From Armatimonadota bacterium (GTDB lineage: Bacteria > Armatimonadota > UBA5829 > JAUSEB01), in assembly GCA_030650495.1 (NCBI GenBank), contig JAUSEB010000404.1, positions 1 through 32,500 of the forward strand: a DNA stretch of 32,500 bases. The letters run 5' to 3'. A program made the position numbers and the translations under genes. Below are positions 13,434 to 21,108 of the stretch, one piece after another (the stretch's first letter is position 1; every line of letters begins with the position of its first letter). The notes under the pieces are model-generated. The model saw only the letters and a list, made by a program, of their open reading frames with translations, was not told where the DNA came from and searched no databases.

Positions 13434-14834
13434 ATGATCAAAAGTGAACTTGTTGAAAACACGCTGCGCCGGATTGTCTCCGAGGGGGATAACTACGGCC
13501 GCGCTCAGCTTCACACTGGGGAAAAGGTTCTGGTGGAATATGTCAGCGCTAATCCGAACGGCCCGATAACGGTCGGCAGCGCAAGGGGCGGCGTAATTGG
13601 CGATGTTCTGTCCAACCTTCTGCAAGCTGTTGGATATGATGTCTGCCGCGAATACTACATCAACGACGCCGTGAACAGCCTTCAGATGCAGCATTTCGGC
13701 AAATCCCTCGAAGCAAGATATTTGCAGGCTTTGGGACAGGACGTGGAGTTCCCCGAAGACGGTTATAAAGGCGAATACGTCACGCATATAGCAAAACATG
13801 TAGTCGAGCGTCACGGTGACAAATACCTCACAATGTCAAAGACCGAGCGGCTTAAGGCGTTCACAAGCATTGGGGAACGCGAAATGCTGGCCCAGCAGAA
13901 GGCGGATTTGGCCGCGTTCGGAGTGGTATTTGACAACTGGTATTCCGAGCGGACTCTGCACGAATCGAGCAAGGTTGAGACGGCGGTCGGAGTTCTGAAA
14001 GATAAAGGCTACGCTTATGAGGACAAGGACGCAATCTGGCTGAAGTCAACCGCATTTGGTGACGATAAAGACAGGGCGCTGATCAGACGCAACAGCCAGC
14101 CGACCTACATCGCAAGCGACGCGGCGTATCACGCGGACAAGTTCAATCGCGGCTTCGGCAAATTGATTAACATTTGGGGGCCGCAGCACAATGGCTACAT
14201 CGCCAGGACCAAAGCTGCTGTTTCCGCTCTTGGTTACGATCCAGATAAACTCGATATTATCATCTACCAAACTGTCCGGCTGTTCTCCGGCGGTGAGTTG
14301 GTTATGATGTCCAAACGCGCTGGAGAGTTGATACCCCTGAGCGAGCTTGTGCAGGAGGTCGGCAAAGACGCATCCAGGTTCTTCCTGTTAATGCAAGGCG
14401 CTGATACTCCGCTCGATTTCGACCTTGAGCTTGCCAACCAGCAGTCTTCGGAAAACCCTGTTTATCAAGTGCAATACGCCCACGCAAGTATTTGCGGCAT
14501 TTTACGATCCGCCGAAGAGCAGGGTGTCGCGGTTCCTGACGCTTCGAAGACAGACCTGTCCATGCTTGGTCACAACAGCGAGGTCGATCTTGTCAAAAAG
14601 CTGGCTGAGTATCCCGATGAGATCATCAGCGCGGCGGAGTCATATCAACCTCACCGGCTTACGGCTTACGCAAGGGAGCTTGCGTCCAGCTTCCACGCCT
14701 TCTATCGGGACTGCCGTGTGCTTGGAGAAGAGCTATCTCTGACAAATGCCCGGCTTGTTTTAGTGGCTGCAGCTCGCACAACGCTCCGAAACGTTCTAGC
14801 CATACTCGGTGTCAGCGCGCCGGAGCGCATGTAG
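13434..14834 (+). CDS. argS: Arginyl-tRNA synthetase, N-terminally short, altered HIGH motif
   Basis: A 466-residue class I synthetase of the ArgRS type. GDNYGR and KVLVEYVSANPNGP lead into the HIGH region at residues 45-49, but this reads ITVGSARGG in place of the usual LHVGHAR, so both histidines are replaced. The remainder is typical: GYDVCREYYINDA, INIWGPQHNGYIAR, the KMSKS equivalent VMMSKRAGELIPL, and a DALR anticodon domain containing ENPVYQVQYAHASICGILR. The N-terminal tRNA D-loop domain of about 75-80 residues is missing; the DNA upstream is heptad and REP repeat, so it cannot be restored by a nearby frameshift. ATG 13434 has GAGGA just before it. It is either a lineage-specific variant or a paralogue with reduced or changed activity. 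Confidence 0.85.
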   Translation: MIKSELVENTLRRIVSEGDNYGRAQLHTGEKVLVEYVSANPNGPITVGSARGGVIGDVLSNLLQAVGYDVCREYYINDAVNSLQMQHFGKSLEARYLQALGQDVEFPEDGYKGEYVTHIAKHVVERHGDKYLTMSKTERLKAFTSIGEREMLAQQKADLAAFGVVFDNWYSERTLHESSKVETAVGVLKDKGYAYEDKDAIWLKSTAFGDDKDRALIRRNSQPTYIASDAAYHADKFNRGFGKLINIWGPQHNGYIARTKAAVSALGYDPDKLDIIIYQTVRLFSGGELVMMSKRAGELIPLSELVQEVGKDASRFFLLMQGADTPLDFDLELANQQSSENPVYQVQYAHASICGILRSAEEQGVAVPDASKTDLSMLGHNSEVDLVKKLAEYPDEIISAAESYQPHRLTAYARELASSFHAFYRDCRVLGEELSLTNARLVLVAAARTTLRNVLAILGVSAPERM

Positions 14835-14906
14835 CCGCCGGGAACTATCCGCCGCCGCAACTCGTCGTTTGAATATGGATGAGCATTCTCATTTCAGGTG
14901 TTGGAT

Positions 14907-17429
14907 ATGCGTAATTTAATCCGGTTGGTGGTAAGCATAGCGTTCTGCGCCGCTGTTTTAAGCGGTACAGTTCTGGCGGACGCCGCTCCGGCGGCGTCCG
15001 GCGTGTTTGTAGATAAAGACGGGCAAAGCCACGCCTGGCGCGTCAATGAATCGCATGCGCTGATCTGGGACGAGTCTCCATATCTTCCAGTGGGTTTTGT
15101 TTTTAAGTCCGCCTATTTGCAGGCCCAAGCGGATGAGAATTGGCAATCTGACGTTAAGACACTCGAATCTCTTAAAGCCAAAGGCGTAACGGACATTCTT
15201 GTCAGAGCCGGAGGGCCGGCCACTTCGATTCCTCCCGAAGTCTGGCAAAAGCTGATCGCTTATCTCGATGAACAGGGCTTCAAATATGGCATTGAGATCG
15301 CGGATGGCCCCAAGACTCGCGCCGCTGGGTTCGTCATCTCACCTCGGAAGTATAAACTCCCCAATGTGACAAACGGCCAGATGGAATTGAGCATCCCCGG
15401 CGTTCGCGGAGGGTTTTTCATCACAGCCGAGCCAAATAGCGGGGCAATCCTGGACGGAGGCGTCATTCGCACATCCGGCGATAAGGCTGTCTTGAACGTC
15501 AGGGTGGATAAAGATTTGTCGCCTACTCTGGTTGTTTTTCCCGCGAAAGGTATCTCTACAGACAGTGGTGTAATGCCGGATGTGTGGCTGGGGTCGGACG
15601 AGTACCGCGACAGGTTGATGGACTTCCTTAACTCGGTAAAATTCGGCAAAGGCCTCAGATTCCTTATCGATCCATTTGACGGCGGTATGGCTCCGACTGG
15701 TGAAATGGCCGCCGCAATCCCGGATTCTCCAGGTTTCCGCATAGAGTTTGAAGGCTGGCTCAGCTTGAAGTATAAAACTCCCGAGGAGTTATTCGAAGCG
15801 TGGGGGATCTCAAGAGGCAATAAAGCCGCTTACGATGTCGCGGCCCGCCTACTGCCGCTCTGGTGGGAGGGCAGAGGAGTGTCGTACGTTTACGACCGCG
15901 CCAGCGATCAGTATCTGGAGGCGGACACAAATAAGTCCGGCATGTGGCGCGACATCCTCGAATTCCGTGATTCCTCGATACAGCAATATATGAATTCCGT
16001 CGCGGATGCATTGAAGCGTTTCGGCGCGGATGTTCCTGTAGTTTTCACGGCGGACTCATATAACCGCGTTTTCGCGAACAGTCGTAGCGACGGTGGTTTT
16101 GATGGTTTGAGCGCTTCCATTTTCAGCGATTCGGATGAAGACACCGCGTCCGCCGGGCAGGCTTACGCCCTGACTCTGGAGGCCGGCAAGACTTCATGGT
16201 TTATCGGAACCGGGGTCGCGGGAGCGGATACCACGAATCTGCCTAAAGCTATGTCGCGTTTGAATGAAATCGGCGCAAAGGGTTTCTTTATATCGGCGCC
16301 TGAAGGGACCGCGCTTGATACATTGGCCGGCTTAAAGAGCCGCCTGGTTCAGTCAGCGGACTACTCTCCTGAGATTCTTTACTATCCGTCCGGTGTTCTC
16401 ACCGGCGCGCATGTGAAGAAGCTGGACTACAAGACCTGGTGGCTTCCCACACTGCGAAATGGTGAACTTGTGCAATTCGGCGATAATATCTTTGGATACA
16501 AACTGTCCGGCGATATGCGAATACCCGCGGAATCAGCCCCGCCGGCGGCGGGTTCGGACAAACAGACTGTGTCGCTGGTGGACGGCGTGTGTCTTTGGTC
16601 TAACAATGGACAGGCTGCAGTGACGATAAAACTTTGGGGGCGGCAGTTCGCCGTCTCTGCCGCAAATCAGTCGGCTGCCCAGTATGCGCCCAAGAAAGAT
16701 CTCCTGACTCTGCGATTATCCGATATGCCTGTTGTGATCTACGGTTTGTCAGTAGAGCAACTGTTCCCAATGGAAATTGCCCGTTCTGAGATCGACATGC
16801 TTGAGAAAGCCTTGGCCATTCTCACCAAGACCGGGGCAAAGGCTCCGTTGCAGATTGCGGCTGTCGGGAGGGCGAAGAATCTGCTCAATGGCGATTATCC
16901 GCTGCAGGCTTACAATATCGCGGCGTCGAATCTGAACGAGCTTGCCGCTACTTTTAACTCGTATATCTGGATGGAGGGAGAAAGCTCCCGTGACCACAGT
17001 TTTGACGGAACCTCGGCGCTTATAGGCAGCAGCGGCGCCGGTTATCTCAAACTGGATATGCCTGACGACCACCCGTTGAAACCGTACTCCGCCGCGTATT
17101 CGTTCAGCGCTCAAGTTACGGGCAGTTACGACTTGTGGATTGCGGCTGCGCCGCCGGGACAATCGAGCGCATCCGATCTGCAATTTTCAATTGACGGCGC
17201 GGAATGGCAGCCGGTTTCCGTAACGAATGCAACCGAGCTTTACGCCGGATCTATGACGTGGTTCAAAGCCGGTTCCGCCACTCTCTCCAGCGGAGCGCAT
17301 ACATTGACCATCCAGGTTGTCCGGCCAAAAGCCGGCGAACCTTACAGCGCAGCCATTGATGTGGTATTATTGGCAAGAAGGCCATTCACACCGCGCGGAC
17401 CGGAAAAACCTTCAGGGATAGCGCCGTGA
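14907..17429 (+). CDS. Secreted glycoside hydrolase-like protein with C-terminal carbohydrate-binding-like domain
   Basis: An 840-residue probably exported protein. A signal peptide is clear (MRNLIRLVVSIAFCAAVLSG, cleavage near VLADAAPA). The middle part resembles the TIM-barrel region of GH42/GH-A-like glycosidases: GLRFLIDPFDGGMAPTGEMA, FRIEFEGWLSLKYKTPEEL with the following AWG typical of the beta-galactosidase layout, and DVPVVFTADSYN. The final 150 residues look like a galactose-binding-type sugar module (IWMEGESS...YDLWIAAAPP...GAHTLTIQVV). I cannot name a catalytic pair or substrate, so activity is uncertain. The ATG at 14907 follows AGGTG by 6 bases; an in-frame GTG at 14898 is the alternative. 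Its TGA stop is the first three bases of a TGATGGG heptad array. Downstream genes for a dehydrogenase and a sugar kinase fit sugar use. Confidence 0.72.
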   Translation: MRNLIRLVVSIAFCAAVLSGTVLADAAPAASGVFVDKDGQSHAWRVNESHALIWDESPYLPVGFVFKSAYLQAQADENWQSDVKTLESLKAKGVTDILVRAGGPATSIPPEVWQKLIAYLDEQGFKYGIEIADGPKTRAAGFVISPRKYKLPNVTNGQMELSIPGVRGGFFITAEPNSGAILDGGVIRTSGDKAVLNVRVDKDLSPTLVVFPAKGISTDSGVMPDVWLGSDEYRDRLMDFLNSVKFGKGLRFLIDPFDGGMAPTGEMAAAIPDSPGFRIEFEGWLSLKYKTPEELFEAWGISRGNKAAYDVAARLLPLWWEGRGVSYVYDRASDQYLEADTNKSGMWRDILEFRDSSIQQYMNSVADALKRFGADVPVVFTADSYNRVFANSRSDGGFDGLSASIFSDSDEDTASAGQAYALTLEAGKTSWFIGTGVAGADTTNLPKAMSRLNEIGAKGFFISAPEGTALDTLAGLKSRLVQSADYSPEILYYPSGVLTGAHVKKLDYKTWWLPTLRNGELVQFGDNIFGYKLSGDMRIPAESAPPAAGSDKQTVSLVDGVCLWSNNGQAAVTIKLWGRQFAVSAANQSAAQYAPKKDLLTLRLSDMPVVIYGLSVEQLFPMEIARSEIDMLEKALAILTKTGAKAPLQIAAVGRAKNLLNGDYPLQAYNIAASNLNELAATFNSYIWMEGESSRDHSFDGTSALIGSSGAGYLKLDMPDDHPLKPYSAAYSFSAQVTGSYDLWIAAAPPGQSSASDLQFSIDGAEWQPVSVTNATELYAGSMTWFKAGSATLSSGAHTLTIQVVRPKAGEPYSAAIDVVLLARRPFTPRGPEKPSGIAP

Positions 17430-17468
17430 TGGGTGTTGGGTGTTGGGTGTTGGGTGTTGGGTGATAGG
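17427..17468. repeat. Heptanucleotide array TGATGGG/TGTTGGG x6, starting at a stop codon
   Basis: Units TGATGGG, four times TGTTGGG, TGATAGG in phase. The first three bases are the TGA stop codon of the glycosidase-like gene. Confidence 0.93.
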
Positions 17469-17477
17469 TTCTCCCCA

Positions 17478-17491
17478 TTCTAACTCCTAAC
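17478..17491. repeat. Heptanucleotide array TTCTAAC-TCCTAAC
   Basis: Two units just before the REP-like element. The stretch CCATTCTAACTCCTAAC recurs at 17586-17602. Confidence 0.75.
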
Positions 17492-17494
17492 TTT

Positions 17495-17541
17495 GTTGCA
17501 TCGGTAGCCTGCTGCCGATGCTGGCGCCGAAGGCGCCAAAC
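17495..17541 (+). repeat. REP-like double-hairpin element, copy 3
   Basis: Identical over 47 bases to the copy at 13360-13406. It is followed at once by the GC-rich palindrome at 17543. Confidence 0.92.
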
Positions 17542-17542
17542 C

Positions 17543-17564
17543 CCCTCTCCCTTGAGGGAGAGGG
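17543..17564. repeat. GC-rich palindrome (CCCTCTCCCT family)
   Basis: Perfect 10-base arms CCCTCTCCCT and AGGGAGAGGG around TG, followed by TTGGGGTGAGGGTG. The same palindrome-plus-tail occurs at 3966-3999 on the minus strand. Confidence 0.85.
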
Positions 17565-17588
17565 TTGGGGTGAGGGTGAAATATCCCA

Positions 17589-17616
17589 TTCTAACTCCTA
17601 ACTTCTAACTTCTAAT
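17589..17616. repeat. Heptanucleotide array TTCTAAC/TCCTAAC x4, abutting a start codon
   Basis: Units TTCTAAC, TCCTAAC, TTCTAAC, TTCTAAT in phase. Only one base separates the array from the ATG of the dehydrogenase gene, so the array occupies the place of a ribosome-binding site. Confidence 0.92.
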
Positions 17617-17617
17617 T

Positions 17618-18634
17618 ATGAAAGCCGTTGTCTTTACAGAACCAGGCAAGTTTATAGTCACTGATCGTCCGGTTCCCCAAATGGGGCCGGGCGATTTGCT
17701 GCTGAAGGTCGATTCCTGCGGCGTGTGCGGCACGGACATTCACATCTTCCACGGGGAGCATTTCGTCGAGTTTCCGGTTATTCCAGGACACGAATACTCC
17801 GGTGTTGTTGTCGAAGCAGGATCTGAAGTAAAATATATAACCATTGGCGATCACGTCGCGGTCGATCCGAATATAGTATGTGGAGTCTGCCATTTCTGCC
17901 GGCGGGGGCAAATACATCTCTGTGAAAAACTGACCGCGCTCGGCGTGAACATGGACGGCGGATTTGCCGAATACTCCCTAGTACCCGGAAAGCAGGCTTA
18001 TCTACTCCCAAAAAGCCTACCATTGGAACATGCCGCATTAGTTGAACCACTCGCCTGCTGCGTTCACGGGATCGACCAGGCGGAAATAGGTGTAGGCGAT
18101 GATGTTCTTGTCATTGGAGCAGGGCCAATTGGGCTAATTATGACCCAGCTTGCAAGGCTTGCCGGGGCGCGGCGAGTTATCGTGAGTGAGCCGAGTGAAA
18201 CCCGCCGTGAGTTGGCTGCTGAATTGGGCGCTGATATAGTCATCGATCCAATAAATCAAGATTTGCGCGGGGAAGTCCTGAAAGCGACTGAAGTAGGAGC
18301 CGGCGTCGTAATTGAATGTGTCGGCAAAGCTTCAACGGCGGAGCAGGCAATAGGACTTGCAAAACGCGGAGGTATGATACTGCTATTTGGCGTCACAAGC
18401 CCCGGCGAAGAATCCCGCATAAAACCGTATGATGTCTTCTTTAGAGAACTTACGATACGAGGCTCGTTCATAAACCCGTTCACCCACGCCAGGGCCGTTA
18501 ATCTGCTTGCGGAAGGAAAAGTCAATGTCGAGCCGCTTATCAGCCACAGACTTAGGCTCGAAGACTTCGGAAAAGCCCTCGCACTGGCTGGAACGCCCGC
18601 CGCGGCCAAAATACTCATCAAACCAGGTGACTGA
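17618..18634 (+). CDS. Zinc-dependent medium-chain alcohol/polyol dehydrogenase
   Basis: A 338-residue medium-chain dehydrogenase of the sorbitol/threonine dehydrogenase branch, oxidising a secondary alcohol with NAD(P). Catalytic zinc ligands are in CGVCGTDIHIFHG and GHEYSGVV; structural-zinc cysteines are in CGVCHFCRRGQIHLC; LVEPLACCVHG and the Rossmann motif VIGAGPIGLIMTQLA follow. Substrate is not determined by these motifs: a polyol or sugar alcohol is likely given the sugar kinase downstream. The start is clear from homology (MKAVVF), yet no Shine-Dalgarno sequence is present because a TTCTAAC heptad array runs to one base before the ATG. Its end overlaps the next gene by 8 bases. Confidence 0.92.
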   Translation: MKAVVFTEPGKFIVTDRPVPQMGPGDLLLKVDSCGVCGTDIHIFHGEHFVEFPVIPGHEYSGVVVEAGSEVKYITIGDHVAVDPNIVCGVCHFCRRGQIHLCEKLTALGVNMDGGFAEYSLVPGKQAYLLPKSLPLEHAALVEPLACCVHGIDQAEIGVGDDVLVIGAGPIGLIMTQLARLAGARRVIVSEPSETRRELAAELGADIVIDPINQDLRGEVLKATEVGAGVVIECVGKASTAEQAIGLAKRGGMILLFGVTSPGEESRIKPYDVFFRELTIRGSFINPFTHARAVNLLAEGKVNVEPLISHRLRLEDFGKALALAGTPAAAKILIKPGD

Positions 18635-19415
18635 TATAGAAGAGCGGAAGCAGGACATTTCCCCATCAGACTACGTTCCAAAGCCATGGGTTACGTTGAA
18701 GCGAGCCGTCGGTGACTTATACGATAACCTGGGACTTGTCCTCATCGCCAGCTTCGCCTGGTTTGCAGTAGCGGCTATCCCCACGGGCCTCGGACTGAGC
18801 TTACTGTCAAATCTCCCAATCCCATACCTTGGGTTTATTATCTTTGTTTGGCACACGCTCGTAGTCGCTCCCGTCCTTGCCGGTATATTCCATCTCGCGG
18901 GCAACATTGCCAAGCGCGAGTCCCCTGCGATACTGGACATCATTGAAGGCGCGCGCCGATTCCTCATCCCGTCTTGGCAACTAGCGGCATTGCAGCTTAT
19001 TGTGACCGCCATATTAGTGACTGACGTGGTATTCTTCCTCAGCCTTTTTGTGTCAACTCGCCAAACTCTCTATGCGCCGCTGATGGCCGTTGCGCTCTAC
19101 GCTCTTCTTTTCTGGGGGATGATGGTCCTTTACCAGTGGCCTTTACTAGTCGAGCAGCGACCCCCGACATTCAAGCTCATATACCGTTCATTCCTCCTCG
19201 TAGCCGACAACCTTTCCTTTACAACGATTGTCTATTTTGCTATAATTTTGCTGACCATCCTGTGCATTTCGCCTGGGATGGCTATTTTGTATATGGGAGC
19301 CGCCGCCGTCATTTCCACCAATGCTCTGCGGGATTTACTGAAGAAATATGGACTAGTTGAAGTTGAGCCTGAAGTGATCGAAGACAAAGGTTGGCGCCTC
19401 GGTAAGAAAAACTAG
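18627..19415 (+). CDS. Polytopic membrane protein, DUF624/YesL-like
   Basis: A 262-residue integral membrane protein with about five or six hydrophobic segments (roughly residues 40-65, 70-95, 110-140, 145-170, 200-225). The opening TLKRAVGDLYDNLGLVLIASFAWFAVA and the layout resemble the DUF624/YesL family, often located in carbohydrate-use operons, but similarity is judged by eye. I chose the GTG at 18627, which overlaps the dehydrogenase stop by 8 bases; the longer open frame starting at 18507 would translate 120 bases of dehydrogenase DNA out of frame and looks spurious. A charged C-terminus (VEPEVIEDKGWRLGKKN) probably faces the cytoplasm. It lies 15 bases before the sugar kinase. Confidence 0.7.
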   Translation: MTDIEERKQDISPSDYVPKPWVTLKRAVGDLYDNLGLVLIASFAWFAVAAIPTGLGLSLLSNLPIPYLGFIIFVWHTLVVAPVLAGIFHLAGNIAKRESPAILDIIEGARRFLIPSWQLAALQLIVTAILVTDVVFFLSLFVSTRQTLYAPLMAVALYALLFWGMMVLYQWPLLVEQRPPTFKLIYRSFLLVADNLSFTTIVYFAIILLTILCISPGMAILYMGAAAVISTNALRDLLKKYGLVEVEPEVIEDKGWRLGKKN

Positions 19416-19430
19416 CGCGGTGGGATTAAC

Positions 19431-20375
19431 ATGGCTGATGTAGTTTGCGTTGGTATACTGGTCGCCGATATTGTCGGCAAACCCGTTGATAAATGGCCTG
19501 GTCGGGGCGAGCTTGAACTCATAGACCGGCTGGAGCTTCACACCGGCGGATGCGCCGCAAGCGCGGCAATCGCTCTTGCGAAGATCGGCGTTGACGTGAG
19601 CCTTATCGGCAAAGTAGGAAAAGACGGGTTCGGCGATTTTATGATCTCGGCGCTCAAGTCCCACGGCATAGACACCGCCGGGGTAGTGCGGAGCGAGCGT
19701 TACAACACCTCCGGCACAATGGTGATGGTCCACAGCGACGGCGAGCGCAGCTTCATCCACTATCTTGGGGCAAATGGGGATTTCGTCGAAGGCGATGTGA
19801 ACATGGACATAGTCGCGAAAAGTCCCATCATGCACATCGCGGGATCGTTCCTTATGCCCAGCTTCGACGGCGAGCCGACAGCGAGGATTTTGAAGAAAGC
19901 CAAAGCTCTCGGCGTGACTACCTGCCTCGACACCGCATGGGACTCGACCGGCAAATGGATGAAAGTTTTTGAGCCATGCCTGCCGCACATAGACTATTTC
20001 CTGCCGAGCATTGCCGAAGCGGCCATGTTGACCGGCAAGCAGGCCCCGTCGGATATAGCCTCTGCTTTGCTCGACGCGGGAGTTGGAACCGTCGCCCTCA
20101 AAATGGGAGAGGCTGGGAGCTACATCCGCACAAAAGACACGGAGATCGCCATCCCGCCGTTTTGTGTTGAATCGGTCGATGCATTAGGCGCAGGTGACTG
20201 TTTCGCCGCCGGATTCCTTACGGGTCTTGTGAATAAGTGGGATTTGGAGCGGACGGGCAAGTTCGCAAATGCCGTAGGCGCGTTCTGCGTAACCGCCCTC
20301 GGCGCCACGACCGGCATCAAAGACCAGGCGACGATTGAGGCGTTTATCGAAAGCCAAACGTCTTGTAGTTGTTGA
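19431..20375 (+). CDS. PfkB-family carbohydrate kinase
   Basis: A 314-residue ribokinase-fold kinase that phosphorylates a sugar or nucleoside with ATP. N-terminal GILVADIVGKPV and LHTGGCAASAAIALAKIG form the substrate site with PfkB motif 1, LIGKVGKDGFGDFM follows, and DALGAGDCFAAGFLTGL is PfkB signature 2 with the catalytic aspartate (GAGD). The sequence alone does not separate ribokinase, 2-keto-3-deoxygluconate kinase or other specificities. The C-terminus ends SCSC, which is unusual. It is the last gene of the dehydrogenase, membrane protein, kinase set and probably feeds the product of sugar oxidation or import into central metabolism. Confidence 0.92.
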   Translation: MADVVCVGILVADIVGKPVDKWPGRGELELIDRLELHTGGCAASAAIALAKIGVDVSLIGKVGKDGFGDFMISALKSHGIDTAGVVRSERYNTSGTMVMVHSDGERSFIHYLGANGDFVEGDVNMDIVAKSPIMHIAGSFLMPSFDGEPTARILKKAKALGVTTCLDTAWDSTGKWMKVFEPCLPHIDYFLPSIAEAAMLTGKQAPSDIASALLDAGVGTVALKMGEAGSYIRTKDTEIAIPPFCVESVDALGAGDCFAAGFLTGLVNKWDLERTGKFANAVGAFCVTALGATTGIKDQATIEAFIESQTSCSC

Positions 20376-20389
20376 AAACTGAGGTAATC

Positions 20390-20405
20390 CTCGACAGTTG
20401 TCGAG
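20390..20405. promoter_or_regulatory. Inverted repeat upstream of the toxin-antitoxin genes, possible operator
   Basis: Perfect 7-base arms CTCGACA and TGTCGAG around GT, 27 bases before the antitoxin ATG. Such symmetrical sites upstream of RelB-type genes often bind the antitoxin. No clear -35/-10 pair was found beside it. Confidence 0.45.
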
Positions 20406-20432
20406 AAGCAACCGAAAAGTGAAGTGAAACTT

Positions 20433-20627
20433 ATGCCAAGAACAGGAAGCATCGAATACATAATTGATGATAGAGGCCGGAAGAAATCCGTCGTCATGAG
20501 CTATCGAACATATCTGCGCTTACTGGAAGATATAGCTGATTTGCGCGCGATAGCGGAACGACGCGACCAAACACCGGAAGACCTGGAGTCAGTCATCGCG
20601 GACATGAAGAATGCCGGAAGAGTATAG
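20433..20627 (+). CDS. RelB/Phd-like antitoxin
   Basis: A 64-residue small acidic protein. It starts MPRTGSIEYIIDDRGRKKSVVMSYRTYLRLLEDIADLRAI; the YIIDDRGRKKSVV strand and following helix match the DNA-binding part of Phd/RelB antitoxins, and the rest is the toxin-binding helix. An in-frame GTG three codons earlier (20424) is an alternative start. Its end overlaps the toxin gene by 17 bases, the classic arrangement. An inverted repeat at 20390-20405 could be the autoregulatory operator. Confidence 0.85.
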   Translation: MPRTGSIEYIIDDRGRKKSVVMSYRTYLRLLEDIADLRAIAERRDQTPEDLESVIADMKNAGRV

Positions 20628-20871
20628 AGTTCAGATCATGCCTTCGGCCAGGCGTGAACTTGAGTCGTTACACGATCCTATGCTCAAACGAGCGCTATCA
20701 GCTTTGACTACGCTGGCTTCAGATCCAAGGCCACGCGGCAGTAAGAAGCTTGTCGGACGCGGCTCGAACTACCGGTTGCGCGTTGGCGATTACAGGATTG
20801 TATACGATATAAACGACGCGGACAAATTGGTTGTAGTATATCGGATACGCCACCGTAGGGAAGTCTACTAA
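20611..20871 (+). CDS. RelE/ParE-family toxin
   Basis: An 86-residue RelE-superfamily protein. The family pattern is complete: YRVQIMPSARRELESL, the central GSKKLVGRGSNYRLRVGDYRIVYDI and the C-terminal VVVYRIRHRREVY. The arginines in RLRVGDYRIVY and the terminal RHRREVY favour an mRNA-cleaving RelE toxin over the gyrase-targeting ParE type, but the distinction is not firm. Translation starts inside the antitoxin gene. Confidence 0.9.
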   Translation: MPEEYRVQIMPSARRELESLHDPMLKRALSALTTLASDPRPRGSKKLVGRGSNYRLRVGDYRIVYDINDADKLVVVYRIRHRREVY

Positions 20872-20880
20872 GTAATCATA

Positions 20881-21096
20881 ATGAAAAAATACATCGTTGT
20901 ATATGAGCATACCGAAAACAACTGGTCGGCATATTCGCCGGATGTTCCGGGTTGCATGGCGACCGGCAAAACCAGAGATAAGGTAGAGCGGAATTTCAAA
21001 GACGCGCTGGCTTTTCATATCGAAGGACTGAAAGCGGATGGGCTTCCGGTTCCGGAATCTACATCGGAAACCGGACGAGTAAGCATAGCAGCTTGA
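20881..21096 (+). CDS. HicB-like antitoxin-family protein without HicA
   Basis: A 71-residue protein of the HicB/UPF0150 fold: KYIVVYEHTENNWSAYSPDVPGCMATGKTRDKVERNFKDAL is the typical partial RNase H-like domain, followed by a short LPVPESTS tail. The C-terminal DNA-binding domain found in long HicB proteins is absent. No HicA toxin (a dsRNA-binding-like protein of about 60-80 residues) is encoded on either side. It sits 9 bases after the RelE toxin and just before alaS, so it may be a retained orphan. Confidence 0.85.
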   Translation: MKKYIVVYEHTENNWSAYSPDVPGCMATGKTRDKVERNFKDALAFHIEGLKADGLPVPESTSETGRVSIAA

Positions 21097-21108
21097 TTGG
21101 ATAAATAC

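Noticed and set aside
18507-18626. Upstream extension of the DUF624-like membrane protein
   Set aside because: It lies out of frame within the intact 3' end of the dehydrogenase gene; the GTG at 18627 gives a normal stop/start overlap.
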